Source: Desulforudis sp.
GTDB lineage: Bacteria > Bacillota > Desulfotomaculia > Desulfotomaculales > Desulforudaceae
Direction of reading: 5' to 3'
Assembly: GCA_003604975.1 (NCBI GenBank)
Contig: QZIR01000017.1
Span: forward strand, 1 to 64,000
Length of the DNA stretch: 64,000 bases
Part shown: piece by piece, positions 45,758 through 54,266 of the stretch
How positions within the stretch are numbered: position 1 is the stretch's first letter
How the letters are laid out: the number at the start of each line of letters is the position of its first letter
Position numbers and translations under genes: made by a program
Notes under the pieces: model-generated
Told to the model about the DNA's origin: nothing
What the model saw: the letters and a program-made list of their open reading frames with translations, nothing else
The model's database searches: none

Positions 45758-47629
45758 CTACAGTCTGATGATGGGCTTCTTGAAGACTTCCCAGCTGTCG
45801 TTGGCAGCATCGTACTTACAGTTGACAAACACTTCCCAGTTGTCGTCCAGGGCCGGTGTGTCAGAGCGGAAGTAGTAGCCGGGCCAGCGGGTCTCTTCAC
45901 GGAACAGCAGGCTTACCAGGTGTGACTCGGCCTGGAAAGTCCGGTGATAGTTCTCCCAAGCTCTCATGAGCTCGTGGAGGTCTCTCGCCGCCAGCTTGTC
46001 GGAGTCTTCCTTCAGCAGCTGCAGGTACTCGAGGCCCTTCTCCATAAGCGACTTGCTGGTCAGGAAGTTGGAGGTGTAGCCACCAGCGTACTCGTCCATA
46101 AGCTTCTGGAGACGGAACATGTACTGCTTCGGCAGGATGTAGTTGGGGTTAATTTCCGCAGTGGTGCCGTAGCCACCAAACTCTTCGAAACGCGCCATCG
46201 GGGCCACGATCTTCGCCTTGATCGCCTCGACGGTAGCGGGATCCACGTTCGGGAGTTCAGGGTTCTCAAGGGCGTACTTGCAAATCCACTTACCGGCGAT
46301 GCGGCCTTCCGCGTGGGAGCCGGAGGAGAACTTGTGCGAGGAGGCGCCGGAGGCGTCACCCGCGGCAAACAGGCCCTTGACGGTGGTCATATTGGCATAG
46401 CCCCAGAAGTACTCGTCCGGAGCGATGTCAGGCGAACCACTGACCCAGGCGCCGGAGGCACCGGAGTGCGAACCGATGAAGTAAGGCTCAGCAGCAGCGA
46501 TCTCGGAGGCCTTCTTCTCAGGCTCGATGTCGCAGGCCGCCCACAGGAGGGCCTGGGCAATCGTCATGTCGAGGAAGTCTTCCCAAGCTTCCGCTTCGAG
46601 ATGCTTCATCTTCTTCTTGAAGGCCTTCTCGTCGCCTTCGTACTTCTTCGCGAGGTTCTGGATGGCTTCCGCGGTCTGCATGTAGATCGGGCCCTTACCG
46701 GCGGAGACGTCCATCATACCGAGCCAGTTACGCAGGTTGGCGGGGATCGGCTTCACAGCACCGAAGCGGCCCCACTTCGCCAGCTCGTCTCTGTTGGTGA
46801 CCATGTACACTTCGCCATCAGCGTTCGTGGCGGTGGACTTGAAAAGCAGGAACCAGGCGCCGACCGGGCCGTAGGCATCCTTGAAGCGGACCGGGATGAA
46901 GCGCACTTCCTGGCAGGTCATTTCGGCGCCAGCCTTGATGGTGAAGTAGGCGCTGGAACCGGTCGAGAACGGCGGGTACCAGGAACGGCCGAGACCTTCA
47001 CCATTGGACCGGGGACGGAACACGCCGACGGTACCGCCCATCGCGCAGAGGACGGCCTTCGCGCGGAACACGTAAATCTTGTTTTCACGGGTGCTAAAGC
47101 CAACCGCGCCGGCGATTCTGTCGCCATCCAGCAGAGGCTCAACGATGAAGACGCGCTCGTAGATGTTCTCGGTGCCGAGGGCGTTCTTCGCAGCTTCCGC
47201 GACGATGATCTTGTAGGATTCACCGTTGATCATGAGCTGCCAGCGGCCGCTCTCACGCAGATAGGAGCCATCTTCCGCTTTCCAGATCGGGAGGCCCCAC
47301 TTCTCAAACAGGTGCACGGTAGAGTCAACGTGACGGGCAATGTCGTATACCAGGTCGTCGCGGGCGATGCCCATCAGGTCGTTACGGACGTACTCGACGT
47401 AGTCCATGCAGGTGTTCTGGCCTTCGGCCAGACCGAGGTACAGGTTGATCGCGGAGAGACCCATCGCCACGGCGCCGCTTCTGTCCATGGCAGCCTTGTC
47501 AACGAGGGTTACCTTAAGTCCGTGTTTCTTGGCCCAGTGCGCAGCTTCTACAGCGGCGCCGCAGTTAGCCATACCACCACCGATAAGTAGCACATCAGTA
47601 GTGACTTCTACAGTTTCAAAGTTCGGCAT
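45758..47629 (-). CDS. aprA: Adenylylsulfate (APS) reductase alpha subunit
   Basis: 623 residues. Flavoprotein of the fumarate reductase fold that reduces APS to sulfite plus AMP in the cytoplasm. FAD site is 'LLIGGGMANCGAAVEAA'. By-eye equivalents of the substrate-site residues known from the Archaeoglobus enzyme are Asn62, Glu137 (INGESYK), Trp217 (RSWYPPF), Arg248 (IPVRFKDAYG) and His388 (GSHSGASGAW), all present. It follows aprB by 21 bases and precedes qmoAB. Confidence 0.97.
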   Translation of the reverse strand: MPNFETVEVTTDVLLIGGGMANCGAAVEAAHWAKKHGLKVTLVDKAAMDRSGAVAMGLSAINLYLGLAEGQNTCMDYVEYVRNDLMGIARDDLVYDIARHVDSTVHLFEKWGLPIWKAEDGSYLRESGRWQLMINGESYKIIVAEAAKNALGTENIYERVFIVEPLLDGDRIAGAVGFSTRENKIYVFRAKAVLCAMGGTVGVFRPRSNGEGLGRSWYPPFSTGSSAYFTIKAGAEMTCQEVRFIPVRFKDAYGPVGAWFLLFKSTATNADGEVYMVTNRDELAKWGRFGAVKPIPANLRNWLGMMDVSAGKGPIYMQTAEAIQNLAKKYEGDEKAFKKKMKHLEAEAWEDFLDMTIAQALLWAACDIEPEKKASEIAAAEPYFIGSHSGASGAWVSGSPDIAPDEYFWGYANMTTVKGLFAAGDASGASSHKFSSGSHAEGRIAGKWICKYALENPELPNVDPATVEAIKAKIVAPMARFEEFGGYGTTAEINPNYILPKQYMFRLQKLMDEYAGGYTSNFLTSKSLMEKGLEYLQLLKEDSDKLAARDLHELMRAWENYHRTFQAESHLVSLLFREETRWPGYYFRSDTPALDDNWEVFVNCKYDAANDSWEVFKKPIIRL

Positions 47630-47650
47630 TACCTTAACCTCCTTCGTTAG

Positions 47651-48106
47651 TTATTTAAGTTTCGGAACATCCGCGCCGGTGCCCAGGAAGTCCAGCGAAG
47701 CGGGCTCGGTGAACAGGTAGGTCGGGTTGTTGATGTCATCTACACCTGCACCATATCCGCCGTCCGGAACAGCAGAACCTTCGTCGTTGGTCCGGATGGG
47801 GAACTTAAAGCGCTTCAAGACACCGTTTCTGAACTTAACGGTCCACATGATGTCCTGGGAGCCACGAAGCGGTACACAGCTGGCGCCCATCGGTACGAAG
47901 TCGGCATAGCCTCTGAGGTCAATGGCCTGCTGCGGGCAGATCTTGGCGCAGCACAGGCATTCCCAGCAAGCATCGTATTCCTGGTTGTAAGCCTTCATTC
48001 TGTCTTTGTCGAGCTTCATCAGGTCGTTCGGGCAGATGTACATACAAGCAGTTTTGTCCTGCCCCTTGCAGCCGTCGCACTTCTCCGAGATTACAAATGC
48101 CGGCAT
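47651..48106 (-). CDS. aprB: APS reductase beta subunit
   Basis: 151-residue ferredoxin-like subunit with two [4Fe-4S] clusters: 'CDGCKGQDKTACMYICPND' and 'CWECLCCAKICPQQAID', then a beta sheet and a long C-terminal tail (about 105-151) that in known structures wraps AprA. ATG with TTAGGAGG seven bases upstream. First gene of the operon; the 900-base region before it should contain the promoter. Confidence 0.97.
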   Translation of the reverse strand: MPAFVISEKCDGCKGQDKTACMYICPNDLMKLDKDRMKAYNQEYDACWECLCCAKICPQQAIDLRGYADFVPMGASCVPLRGSQDIMWTVKFRNGVLKRFKFPIRTNDEGSAVPDGGYGAGVDDINNPTYLFTEPASLDFLGTGADVPKLK

Positions 48107-48983
48107 TTACTCAAACCTCCTAATTTAAGTTTTGTAGCTTGGGACCACAAAAGAGTCTTCAGCAAAATTCCTCCCTGGCATCACTCTGAGCTTGCTGCTA
48201 CCACTCCCTTTCCACAGATTAATCCTAGGTGTCCGTGGACACGCTCCCTCCAGTATGGCCTCCCTGCGGGATCCCCCGATTGAGATCGATATAACAGATA
48301 CTTGAGGAGGCCCAGACCCTGGGGGTGCTTCCACTTTACGGAAATAACCACACGGAGCTAGACATCATTGCTTTCGGCCCCGCAAGATTAACCTGAGAAC
48401 CCTCCAACCGATGCCGGATACTGCCGTAACTCAGCTATTTCTACAAGGCAGAACACCTGGGGCACGATTGGGCGCATTCCAAGTTGGGAAGTTATTTCGA
48501 CGTAGACGTATGGTTTTCCTGCAAGGAATTCAAAAAATCCAACATTTCCGGCGTATAATTCCTGGGACAGAACCCAACATCTACGACTTTTGCTCGGAAT
48601 ATTGTGAAGTTAGGCACATACCGCTCTATACGTAACGCGTCTTACGACGGAAGTACCCAAGGGTTTAGGAGATACTCAATCTTGCCTTAAGAATTTGAGT
48701 GTTAGAAGATTGTAAATTGATTAGCTAGACTATAACACAAGTTTCCGGGAGTGACAACCCTCAAGAGAGTAAAGATTCGGTCCCTCGCCAACGGCTAAAT
48801 TATCCGTGATGCTCATTCTATGTCCGGAAACTGAGTACCATTCCAGGAATCTGTCAGCGGGTCAGTCCCTTTTTTGGGGCTTATTCGGGCGACTTTTGCA
48901 AAATTAATCACATATTCTGTACTGCAAATTATTTCCCGTGGTATAATACTGTTGTTGCTAGAGCAATTTCCTGGTAAATTATC
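48107..48983. other. Gene-free region upstream of aprB
   Basis: About 880 bases between divergent aprB and the YlbF-type gene. Only short, unconvincing frames exist on either strand and I find no protein motif. Base composition drops toward AT in the part near 48700-48980, where 'GTGGTATAATACTG' (48940-48953) is a good extended -10 element for the plus-strand gene. The aprB promoter must lie in the left part, but I cannot place it. Confidence 0.5.
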
Positions 48984-49010
48984 TTGAACCTTAAACAGGA
49001 GGTAGTAACA

Positions 49011-49346
49011 GTGTCTCAGGAAGTGATGACCAAGGCTGCCGAGTTGGGCCGGGCAATCAGCGAATCACCCGAGTCGCAACTTGTAAGAGAGCGTCAGCAG
49101 AAAATGTTCGATAATACCGAAGCCCTGGAAATGCTCAAGACCTTCCAGATGATGCAGAACCAGTGCCGCTTGAAGCAGGAGAAAGGCGAGGAAGTGACCG
49201 CGGACGAGGTTAAGGCCCTGGAACAGATGGAGCTCAAGATGCAGGAACACCGTCTCATCCGTGAGTTTTTTGAAGCTCAGAACGCGCTGCAGGAGATGCT
49301 GAAAAAGGCAATGCAGATCGTGGTACGGTACGACAAGGAAACCTAG
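49011..49346 (+). CDS. YlbF/YmcA-family protein
   Basis: 111 residues from the GTG at 49011, which has AGGAGGTAG in front; an in-frame TTG at 48984 lacks one. All-helical, with the family pattern 'AAELGRAISESPESQLVRER' and 'FQMMQNQCRLKQEKGEEV'. In Bacillus, YlbF, YmcA and YaaT form a complex that helps RNase Y mature mRNAs and promotes sporulation and competence. The gene stands alone between aprB and the apr-like pair, with its own terminator. Confidence 0.82.
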   Translation: MSQEVMTKAAELGRAISESPESQLVRERQQKMFDNTEALEMLKTFQMMQNQCRLKQEKGEEVTADEVKALEQMELKMQEHRLIREFFEAQNALQEMLKKAMQIVVRYDKET

Positions 49347-49377
49347 TTCGGTCGTCGGTCGTCGGAACGGACTGTTG

Positions 49378-49408
49378 ATCAGGGGCGGTAGTCCCCTGAT
49401 TTGTTTTA
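49378..49408 (+). terminator. Terminator after YlbF gene
   Basis: ATCAGGGG pairs with CCCCTGAT around seven bases, followed by TTGTTTT. A seven-base repeat (GTCGTCG twice) lies between the stop codon and this hairpin. Confidence 0.8.
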
Positions 49409-49442
49409 GTAAACCCAGGCTGAAGCGGTGACAGGGAAGCTG

Positions 49443-49474
49443 TTAAAAATGGCGCTCCCGTTTCCGAGAGCGCC
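49443..49474 (-). terminator. Terminator after aprB-like gene
   Basis: GGCGCTC pairs with GAGCGCC around ten bases; on the minus strand ATTTTTAAC follows. It ends the apr-like unit. Confidence 0.75.
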
Positions 49475-49492
49475 ACGCTGTAAAACTTAGGT

Positions 49493-49831
49493 CTATTCTT
49501 CTTCCTCGTCCCCGGCCAGCGTCTTCATCACGAAACGCTCCACGTTCCCACGGCAGTCGATCAACGTCCAGGTCACACTGTGCGTACCGACTAACGGAAT
49601 TAGCTTGCCGGGAAAGAAAGCGACCTGGTACTGCAACCGGGTCTGGATCGCCTGTCGCGGACAGGCCTTGGTGCAGCTCATGCAGTCCCAGCAGTCGCCC
49701 ACGTTTCGGCATACAGCCTTGTTGACGGACCGGTCGAGCATCATCAGGTCGCCCGGACAAACCTGTTCGCACAAGGGCTCACCCTCACCCTGACAACCGT
49801 CGCATTTGTCGGGTATTACCATTGGCGGCAT
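49493..49831 (-). CDS. AprB-like ferredoxin, shortened tail
   Basis: 112 residues, paralogous to AprB. Both cluster motifs are kept: Cys10, 13, 21, 25 ('CDGCQGEGEPLCEQVCPGD') and Cys47, 50, 53, 57 (CWDCMSCTKACP), including the Trp of CWDC. It lacks about 40 residues of the AprB C-terminal tail and ends in acidic DEEEE. ATG after AGGGGGG. It lies downstream of the AprA-like gene, the reverse of the normal aprBA order, with 231 bases between. Confidence 0.88.
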   Translation of the reverse strand: MPPMVIPDKCDGCQGEGEPLCEQVCPGDLMMLDRSVNKAVCRNVGDCWDCMSCTKACPRQAIQTRLQYQVAFFPGKLIPLVGTHSVTWTLIDCRGNVERFVMKTLAGDEEEE

Positions 49832-49958
49832 TGAATCGTCCCCCCTCTTGTAGAAATCAGTAAACTCTACCGCTTAGGGATGTGTGAGGTGAGAGGTTAG
49901 AGGTTCGATACTTGAAGGAATTCGCACGGCGAATTCCACCCCATAATCTCACTTCCAG

Positions 49959-49972
49959 CTTCTCACTTCTCA
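49959..49972. repeat. TGAGAAG tandem repeat, copy downstream of aprA-like
   Basis: CTTCTCACTTCTCA, the reverse complement of the TGAGAAGTGAGAAG found at 51966-51979. More seven-base-periodic sequence lies at 49884-49912. The two copies flank the AprA-like gene in inverted orientation. Confidence 0.6.
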
Positions 49973-49997
49973 CCTCTCAGTCGCCTTCCGCGCCCTG

Positions 49998-50043
49998 CTT
50001 GTCCTCGTAGAGGGCTCGTTTCTGAACCCTCTGCGAGGACAAG
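49998..50043. repeat. 17-bp hairpin between aprA-like and aprB-like
   Basis: The arms 49998-50014 and 50027-50043 (CTTGTCCTCG... and ...CGAGGACAAG) pair with one T-G position around 12 bases. It lies 20 bases after the AprA-like stop, without a U-run. It may stabilise or process the message. A 9-bp inverted repeat GGAATTCGC/GCGAATTCC lies in the same spacer at 49918-49938. Confidence 0.75.
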
Positions 50044-50062
50044 TGCTCTCCAGACTTATTTC

Positions 50063-51838
50063 TTAAATGGACTCCTCGTTCCGATCACCCGGCACGATCT
50101 GCTCGTACGCCTCCTTATCGAAGGTAAGCTCGTCGGTTTCAGGATCCCAGACCGAGGTAATGAAACAATCGAAGTTCTCGTTGTCCACGTTCGGATAATC
50201 CGTCCGGTTCACGTAACCGGGGTAGCGGGTCTCCTTCCGGTAGTTAATCTGTTCAATGACCAACTGGCAGACGTCGAGTCGGTTGATGACATCCCAGGCC
50301 AGCTGCAGGTCATGCAGATCCTTGGCCACCAGGTATTTCAGCTGGTCGTGGCGCATCCGGTTAATCAGCTTACGCGCCATCGACAGATAGGATTCGCTGA
50401 CGTGGAACCAGCGGGAACGACCGCCGCAATATTCCTCCATTATAAACTGCATCCGCCATTCCATCTCTTCCGGGATAATCCCCTCGATCGGTTTGCCGTT
50501 GGTGTAGAAGGTGCACTTCTGATAGCGCTCAAGCGGCTCGAAGGTACGCACCTCCAGGCGGTCAAGCTCATCAGGATCAATCTCCAGCAACTGTGGATCA
50601 ACCCGTTCGATGTAATAGAGAATGGACCGTGCCGCAAGGCGGCCGCAGGTCCAGGTGCCGGAAATAAAGCGTGATGGTGCGGCGCCGAGGGCGTCCCCCG
50701 ACACAAAGAGCCGTTCAATGGTGGTCATCCGTGACGTGCCAATCGTCCAGGCCCCCGACAGGCCGGCGTGCGAACCTACTAGTGACGGGTCGGCGGCATC
50801 GATCTCAACCGGGTCCATCGACGGATTGATGTCATTGCAGCCCCAGTACAGAACCAGGCAGGGAGACATGTCCAGATACTGGCCCTTGAGCCCGGCCACG
50901 CGTTCCGGATCACCCCGCCTGGTATCCATCATGATCGGGCCCCTGTGATTCAGGGTCTCCTGACATAGGGCCCAGGCCCGGATCGGTGTAGGCGCCGTGT
51001 GACCGCCGAGCTTCACGTACTCTGGCCGCTCACGCATAAACGCTTCGCCCAGAGAGTTGATCATCGGCGCGCCCATTCCGATGGCCAGGGTACCGGTAGG
51101 ACTGTATGTATCCTTGGTACGGACCGGGACCAGACGGTGGTCGAAGCCGACCATTTTCGCCCCTGCCCGCTTGCACATCGCATATGCCCCGCCCGCATTG
51201 AACGGGAAATACCAGATGCGGTGGTGCGCATCGTCGTGCCCAAGGGGTCTCCAGAGACCGGCACACCCGCCGGCGGCCAGTAACACGGCCTTGCCGCGGG
51301 CGATGTAGAACTTGCCGTCGCGGACGCCAAAACCGACACAGCCGGCGACCTTGCCGCCAATTTTAATCAGCTCGGTTACGAATACCCGGTTATAGATCTC
51401 GGCTCCGGCCTGCATCGCCATGCTCGCCGTGACCGGCTTCAGCAGGGAGCCATTGATCTCAACATTCCACTTCCCGCGGTTGAGGTAACGGCCGTCCGGC
51501 TTCTTTTTGATCGGGAGACCCTCCGCTTCCAGCAGGGCCACCGTTTCGTTCACCAGTTCTGCCACGCTCATGATAATATCCTCACGAATCGGTGCCCCGC
51601 ACATATCGTACCGGGCGTAGGACACGTAATCTTGAGGCGTACCCTGGTTGATGTACATGTTCAGAGCGTTCATTCCGGCCGACAAGCAACCACTGTTACG
51701 AATAAAGGCCTTTTCCAGAATGACAATTTTGAGGTCCCTGCCGCCGCGCTGTCGTGCCTCCCAGGCCGCCAGGCAGCCCGCCGTGCCGCCTCCGATGATC
51801 AGTAAATCGGCATCAATGTATACCCTTTCCCTGGCCAC
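50063..51838 (-). CDS. AprA-like flavoprotein, divergent paralogue
   Basis: 591 residues from the GTG at 51838 (GGGGAGGGG upstream). Related to AprA along its length: FAD site 'DLLIIGGGTAGCLAAWEARQ', and by eye Asn60, Trp209 (RIWYFPF), Arg240 (LVPVRTKDTY) and His357 (VGSHAGLSGAW) match the APS-site residues. The Glu in AprA INGESYK is replaced (INGSLLKP), and 'GPVGAWFLLF' becomes 'SPTGTLAIGM'. It also lacks the AprA insert near 320-350. Probably a redox flavoenzyme with a related but different substrate, partnered by the AprB-like ferredoxin. Confidence 0.85.
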   Translation of the reverse strand: MARERVYIDADLLIIGGGTAGCLAAWEARQRGGRDLKIVILEKAFIRNSGCLSAGMNALNMYINQGTPQDYVSYARYDMCGAPIREDIIMSVAELVNETVALLEAEGLPIKKKPDGRYLNRGKWNVEINGSLLKPVTASMAMQAGAEIYNRVFVTELIKIGGKVAGCVGFGVRDGKFYIARGKAVLLAAGGCAGLWRPLGHDDAHHRIWYFPFNAGGAYAMCKRAGAKMVGFDHRLVPVRTKDTYSPTGTLAIGMGAPMINSLGEAFMRERPEYVKLGGHTAPTPIRAWALCQETLNHRGPIMMDTRRGDPERVAGLKGQYLDMSPCLVLYWGCNDINPSMDPVEIDAADPSLVGSHAGLSGAWTIGTSRMTTIERLFVSGDALGAAPSRFISGTWTCGRLAARSILYYIERVDPQLLEIDPDELDRLEVRTFEPLERYQKCTFYTNGKPIEGIIPEEMEWRMQFIMEEYCGGRSRWFHVSESYLSMARKLINRMRHDQLKYLVAKDLHDLQLAWDVINRLDVCQLVIEQINYRKETRYPGYVNRTDYPNVDNENFDCFITSVWDPETDELTFDKEAYEQIVPGDRNEESI

Positions 51839-51901
51839 GCCGCTTTCCCCTCCCCGCAGCAAATTTCCTTAAACCGTCGTTGATTTACCCCATCCGGATA
51901 C

Positions 51902-51911
51902 AACACGTGTT
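51902..51911. promoter_or_regulatory. Palindrome upstream of aprA-like gene
   Basis: AACACGTGTT is a perfect 10-base palindrome 64 bases before the AprA-like start, in an AT-rich stretch that should hold its promoter. It could be a regulator site; no regulator is identified. Confidence 0.35.
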
Positions 51912-52002
51912 ATTGTATTTTTCTATTAATGGGAATTCAACAGGCATCCCCTGATTCCTGCAAAATGAGAAGTGAGAAGTGAGATTGGTGCCGTTTTGCA
52001 GT

Positions 52003-52752
52003 CTACCGTCGGCTCAGTCCTGCTTTCAAGCCCCACAGAACCAGGAGGGAGACGGCGACCACGCCGAGGCTGAAGGCCTGACCAACGGTAAGGCCGGCGA
52101 TTCCAGTTTCCGGGGAAACGCGCCAGAAATCAATTACGAAGCGATAGGCGCCGTACAATAGCAGGTACAACATCATCAGGTAGCCGTCAAAGGGCTTTCG
52201 TTTCCGGCTCACCCAAAGGACCACAAAAATCAGGATCCCGAAAACCGCTGAATAGAGCTGCGTGGGATGACGCAGAACGTGGTCAAACGGAAAATTTACG
52301 CCCCACCACCCGGTAGTGGGCAGACCATAGCAACAACCGTTGAGAAAACAGCCGATCCGCCCGAAGGGGTACCCGGCGGCCACCCCAAGGGCCAAGAGGT
52401 CGCCGAGACGAGTCAACCGCATCCTCTTCCGCCTGGTGTACCAGGCCGCCACGACCAGGCACAGTGCCAAGGCGCCAAAAAAGGAGAGTCCCCCCTCCCA
52501 GATATGGAACACCGCCAGGGGGTTGGCTGCGAACTCGGCCCACGTCCACTCCAGGAGTACGTAGGCCAAACGACTGCCAACCACCCCAGCAACGACCAGA
52601 TAGAGCGCCAGGTCCAGGATGGTGTCTACATCATAGCCCCGCCTTTTGCCCTCGTGCAGGACCACCCCCGTCCCGGCGATGATGCCCATAGCCACCATGA
52701 AGCCATAGGCCGTCACCGGGAAAGGGCCGGCGTAGAACAATATCGGATGCAA
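52003..52752 (-). CDS. lgt: Prolipoprotein diacylglyceryl transferase
   Basis: 249 residues, seven membrane helices. Signature 'YPFGRIGCFLNGCCYGLP' plus HPTQLYSA and 'YRFVIDFWR' contain the residues that bind phosphatidylglycerol. It attaches the lipid to the lipobox cysteine of lipoproteins, such as the tungstate-binding protein encoded upstream. Starts three bases after mogA, so it ends the Moco operon. Confidence 0.94.
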   Translation of the reverse strand: MHPILFYAGPFPVTAYGFMVAMGIIAGTGVVLHEGKRRGYDVDTILDLALYLVVAGVVGSRLAYVLLEWTWAEFAANPLAVFHIWEGGLSFFGALALCLVVAAWYTRRKRMRLTRLGDLLALGVAAGYPFGRIGCFLNGCCYGLPTTGWWGVNFPFDHVLRHPTQLYSAVFGILIFVVLWVSRKRKPFDGYLMMLYLLLYGAYRFVIDFWRVSPETGIAGLTVGQAFSLGVVAVSLLVLWGLKAGLSRR

Positions 52753-52754
52753 AT

Positions 52755-53258
52755 CTAGCCTTCCACCTTAAACCGCTGCGCGCACTCGCCGGCACGCCCG
52801 GTGAGAATTTCCAAGCCGTGGGGCAGGATTGGGAGAATAGCCTCCAGGCACTCCTTGGCCCCTTTCGGACTGCCGGGCAGGTTCACGATCAGGGTTCGCT
52901 TCCGAATCCCAGCCACCGCCCGGCTTAGGAAAGCCCGCGACGTGATCTTGCTGCTTTCCAGCCGCATGGCCTCGGCCAGTCCCGGAACGGGGCGTTCCAC
53001 CACGGCCAAGGTCGCCTCCGGAGTGTTATCACGGGGTGCAAACCCCGTCCCACCGGTGGTCAGGATCAGCTCAACCTGCCGGTCGCAAAGACCAACCAGC
53101 GTTTCCATGATCATTTCGATGTCGTCCGGAACCAGGGCCGTAGCCGCGACCTCCCATCCCTGTTCGCGGATCACTCTGGTCAGCACTTCACCGGCGGCAT
53201 CCTCGCGTTCGCCCCGCGACCCCTTATCGCTTACGGTGACAATCGCGACCTTAAACAT
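52755..53258 (-). CDS. mogA: Molybdopterin adenylyltransferase (MogA/MoaB)
   Basis: 167 residues. Motif '[20 protein letters not shown]' binds molybdopterin; '[15 protein letters not shown]' is the N-terminal family mark. It adenylates molybdopterin before metal insertion by MoeA. It overlaps the MOSC gene by eight bases and is followed directly by lgt. Confidence 0.92.
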   Translation of the reverse strand: MFKVAIVTVSDKGSRGEREDAAGEVLTRVIREQGWEVAATALVPDDIEMIMETLVGLCDRQVELILTTGGTGFAPRDNTPEATLAVVERPVPGLAEAMRLESSKITSRAFLSRAVAGIRKRTLIVNLPGSPKGAKECLEAILPILPHGLEILTGRAGECAQRFKVEG

Positions 53259-53694
53259 CGGTCACGACCTCGACCGTATCCCCGACCTTGACCAAGCCGC
53301 CCTGGACCACTTTGACGAAGATCCCTTCCCGGGGCATGATGCAGTCGCCCACCTGTTTGAATACCGCACAGCCCACATGACACTTCTTGCCGATCTGGGA
53401 CACTTCCCCGACCACCTCAGACCCGATGCGCAGCATGGTACCCACCGGCAGGCTGTGCAGTTCCATGCCCTCCGTCGTCAGGTTCTCCGCGAAATCACCC
53501 GGTCCCACCTTTAGCCCCTGGGCGCGCATCCGTTCGATGCTTTCAACAGCCAGCAGGCTTACCTGCCGGTGCCAGGGACCGGCATGCGCGTCACCGACCA
53601 CCCCATGATCAACCTGGAACACGGCTTCACCCACGTTCTCCTTACGTACACCTTTGGTTTCACTCGTGCAGACGGCTAGAACACGTCCTGCCAC
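53251..53694 (-). CDS. MOSC-domain protein
   Basis: About 147 residues from the GTG at 53694 with AGGGGGAGA upstream. MOSC core: '[20 protein letters not shown]', '[12 protein letters not shown]' and the conserved Cys in '[16 protein letters not shown]'. MOSC domains handle sulfur or molybdenum cofactor intermediates, often with MogA and MoaC. The start lies inside the end of moaC, so both are coupled. Confidence 0.9.
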   Translation of the reverse strand: MAGRVLAVCTSETKGVRKENVGEAVFQVDHGVVGDAHAGPWHRQVSLLAVESIERMRAQGLKVGPGDFAENLTTEGMELHSLPVGTMLRIGSEVVGEVSQIGKKCHVGCAVFKQVGDCIMPREGIFVKVVQGGLVKVGDTVEVVTDV

Positions 53695-54179
53695 TCTGTC
53701 TCCCCCTCTCTGGAAAAGCGTCCGCTCCGGCCACCGGACTTTTCCACCAGCCGGATGTCGCCGATCACCATTTCCTTGTCCACAGCTTTGCACATATCGT
53801 AGATGGTCAGGGCCGCCACGCTGACCGCGGTCAGTACTTCCATCTCCACCCCGGTCTGACCGGCGGTCTTGACCCGGGCCTGGATTTCCAGGATGCCTTC
53901 GCCAACTCCGTAGCGAAAATCAACGGTTACCCCGGTAAGCATCAGCGGGTGACAGAGCGGAATCAGCCGTGCCGTCTCTTTGGCGGCCATAATCCCCGCC
54001 GTACGCGCCACGGCTAGCACCTCACCCTTGGCCACCGTCCCGGAACGGATCCGTTCCAAGGTTGACGGGTGCATCCGTACCGTGCCCCGGGCCACCGCCT
54101 CCCGGACTGTGACCGCTTTTTCGGTGACCTCAACCATCTTTACCCGACCCTGTCCATCCACGTGCGTAAACTCGGCCAC
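53676..54179 (-). CDS. moaC: Cyclic pyranopterin monophosphate synthase
   Basis: 167 residues from GTG 54179 (GAGGTG upstream). Motifs '[21 protein letters not shown]' and '[23 protein letters not shown]' carry the active-site Lys, His and Glu. Together with MoaA (not in this window) it converts GTP into the pterin precursor of molybdenum/tungsten cofactor. An upstream GTG at 54188 overlaps the ribosome site and is less likely. Confidence 0.94.
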   Translation of the reverse strand: MAEFTHVDGQGRVKMVEVTEKAVTVREAVARGTVRMHPSTLERIRSGTVAKGEVLAVARTAGIMAAKETARLIPLCHPLMLTGVTVDFRYGVGEGILEIQARVKTAGQTGVEMEVLTAVSVAALTIYDMCKAVDKEMVIGDIRLVEKSGGRSGRFSREGETEWQDVF

Positions 54180-54266
54180 TGTTTTCACCTCGAAAAACTC
54201 AACTTCTCGCTGAGCACGCTAAATCCTTCCGGTTCCCGTTCTTAGCCCCTTACCACTTCCGACCGC

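Noticed and set aside
48411-48635. 74-codon frame in the aprB upstream region
   Set aside because: No motif, no ribosome site and low-quality codon use; likely chance.
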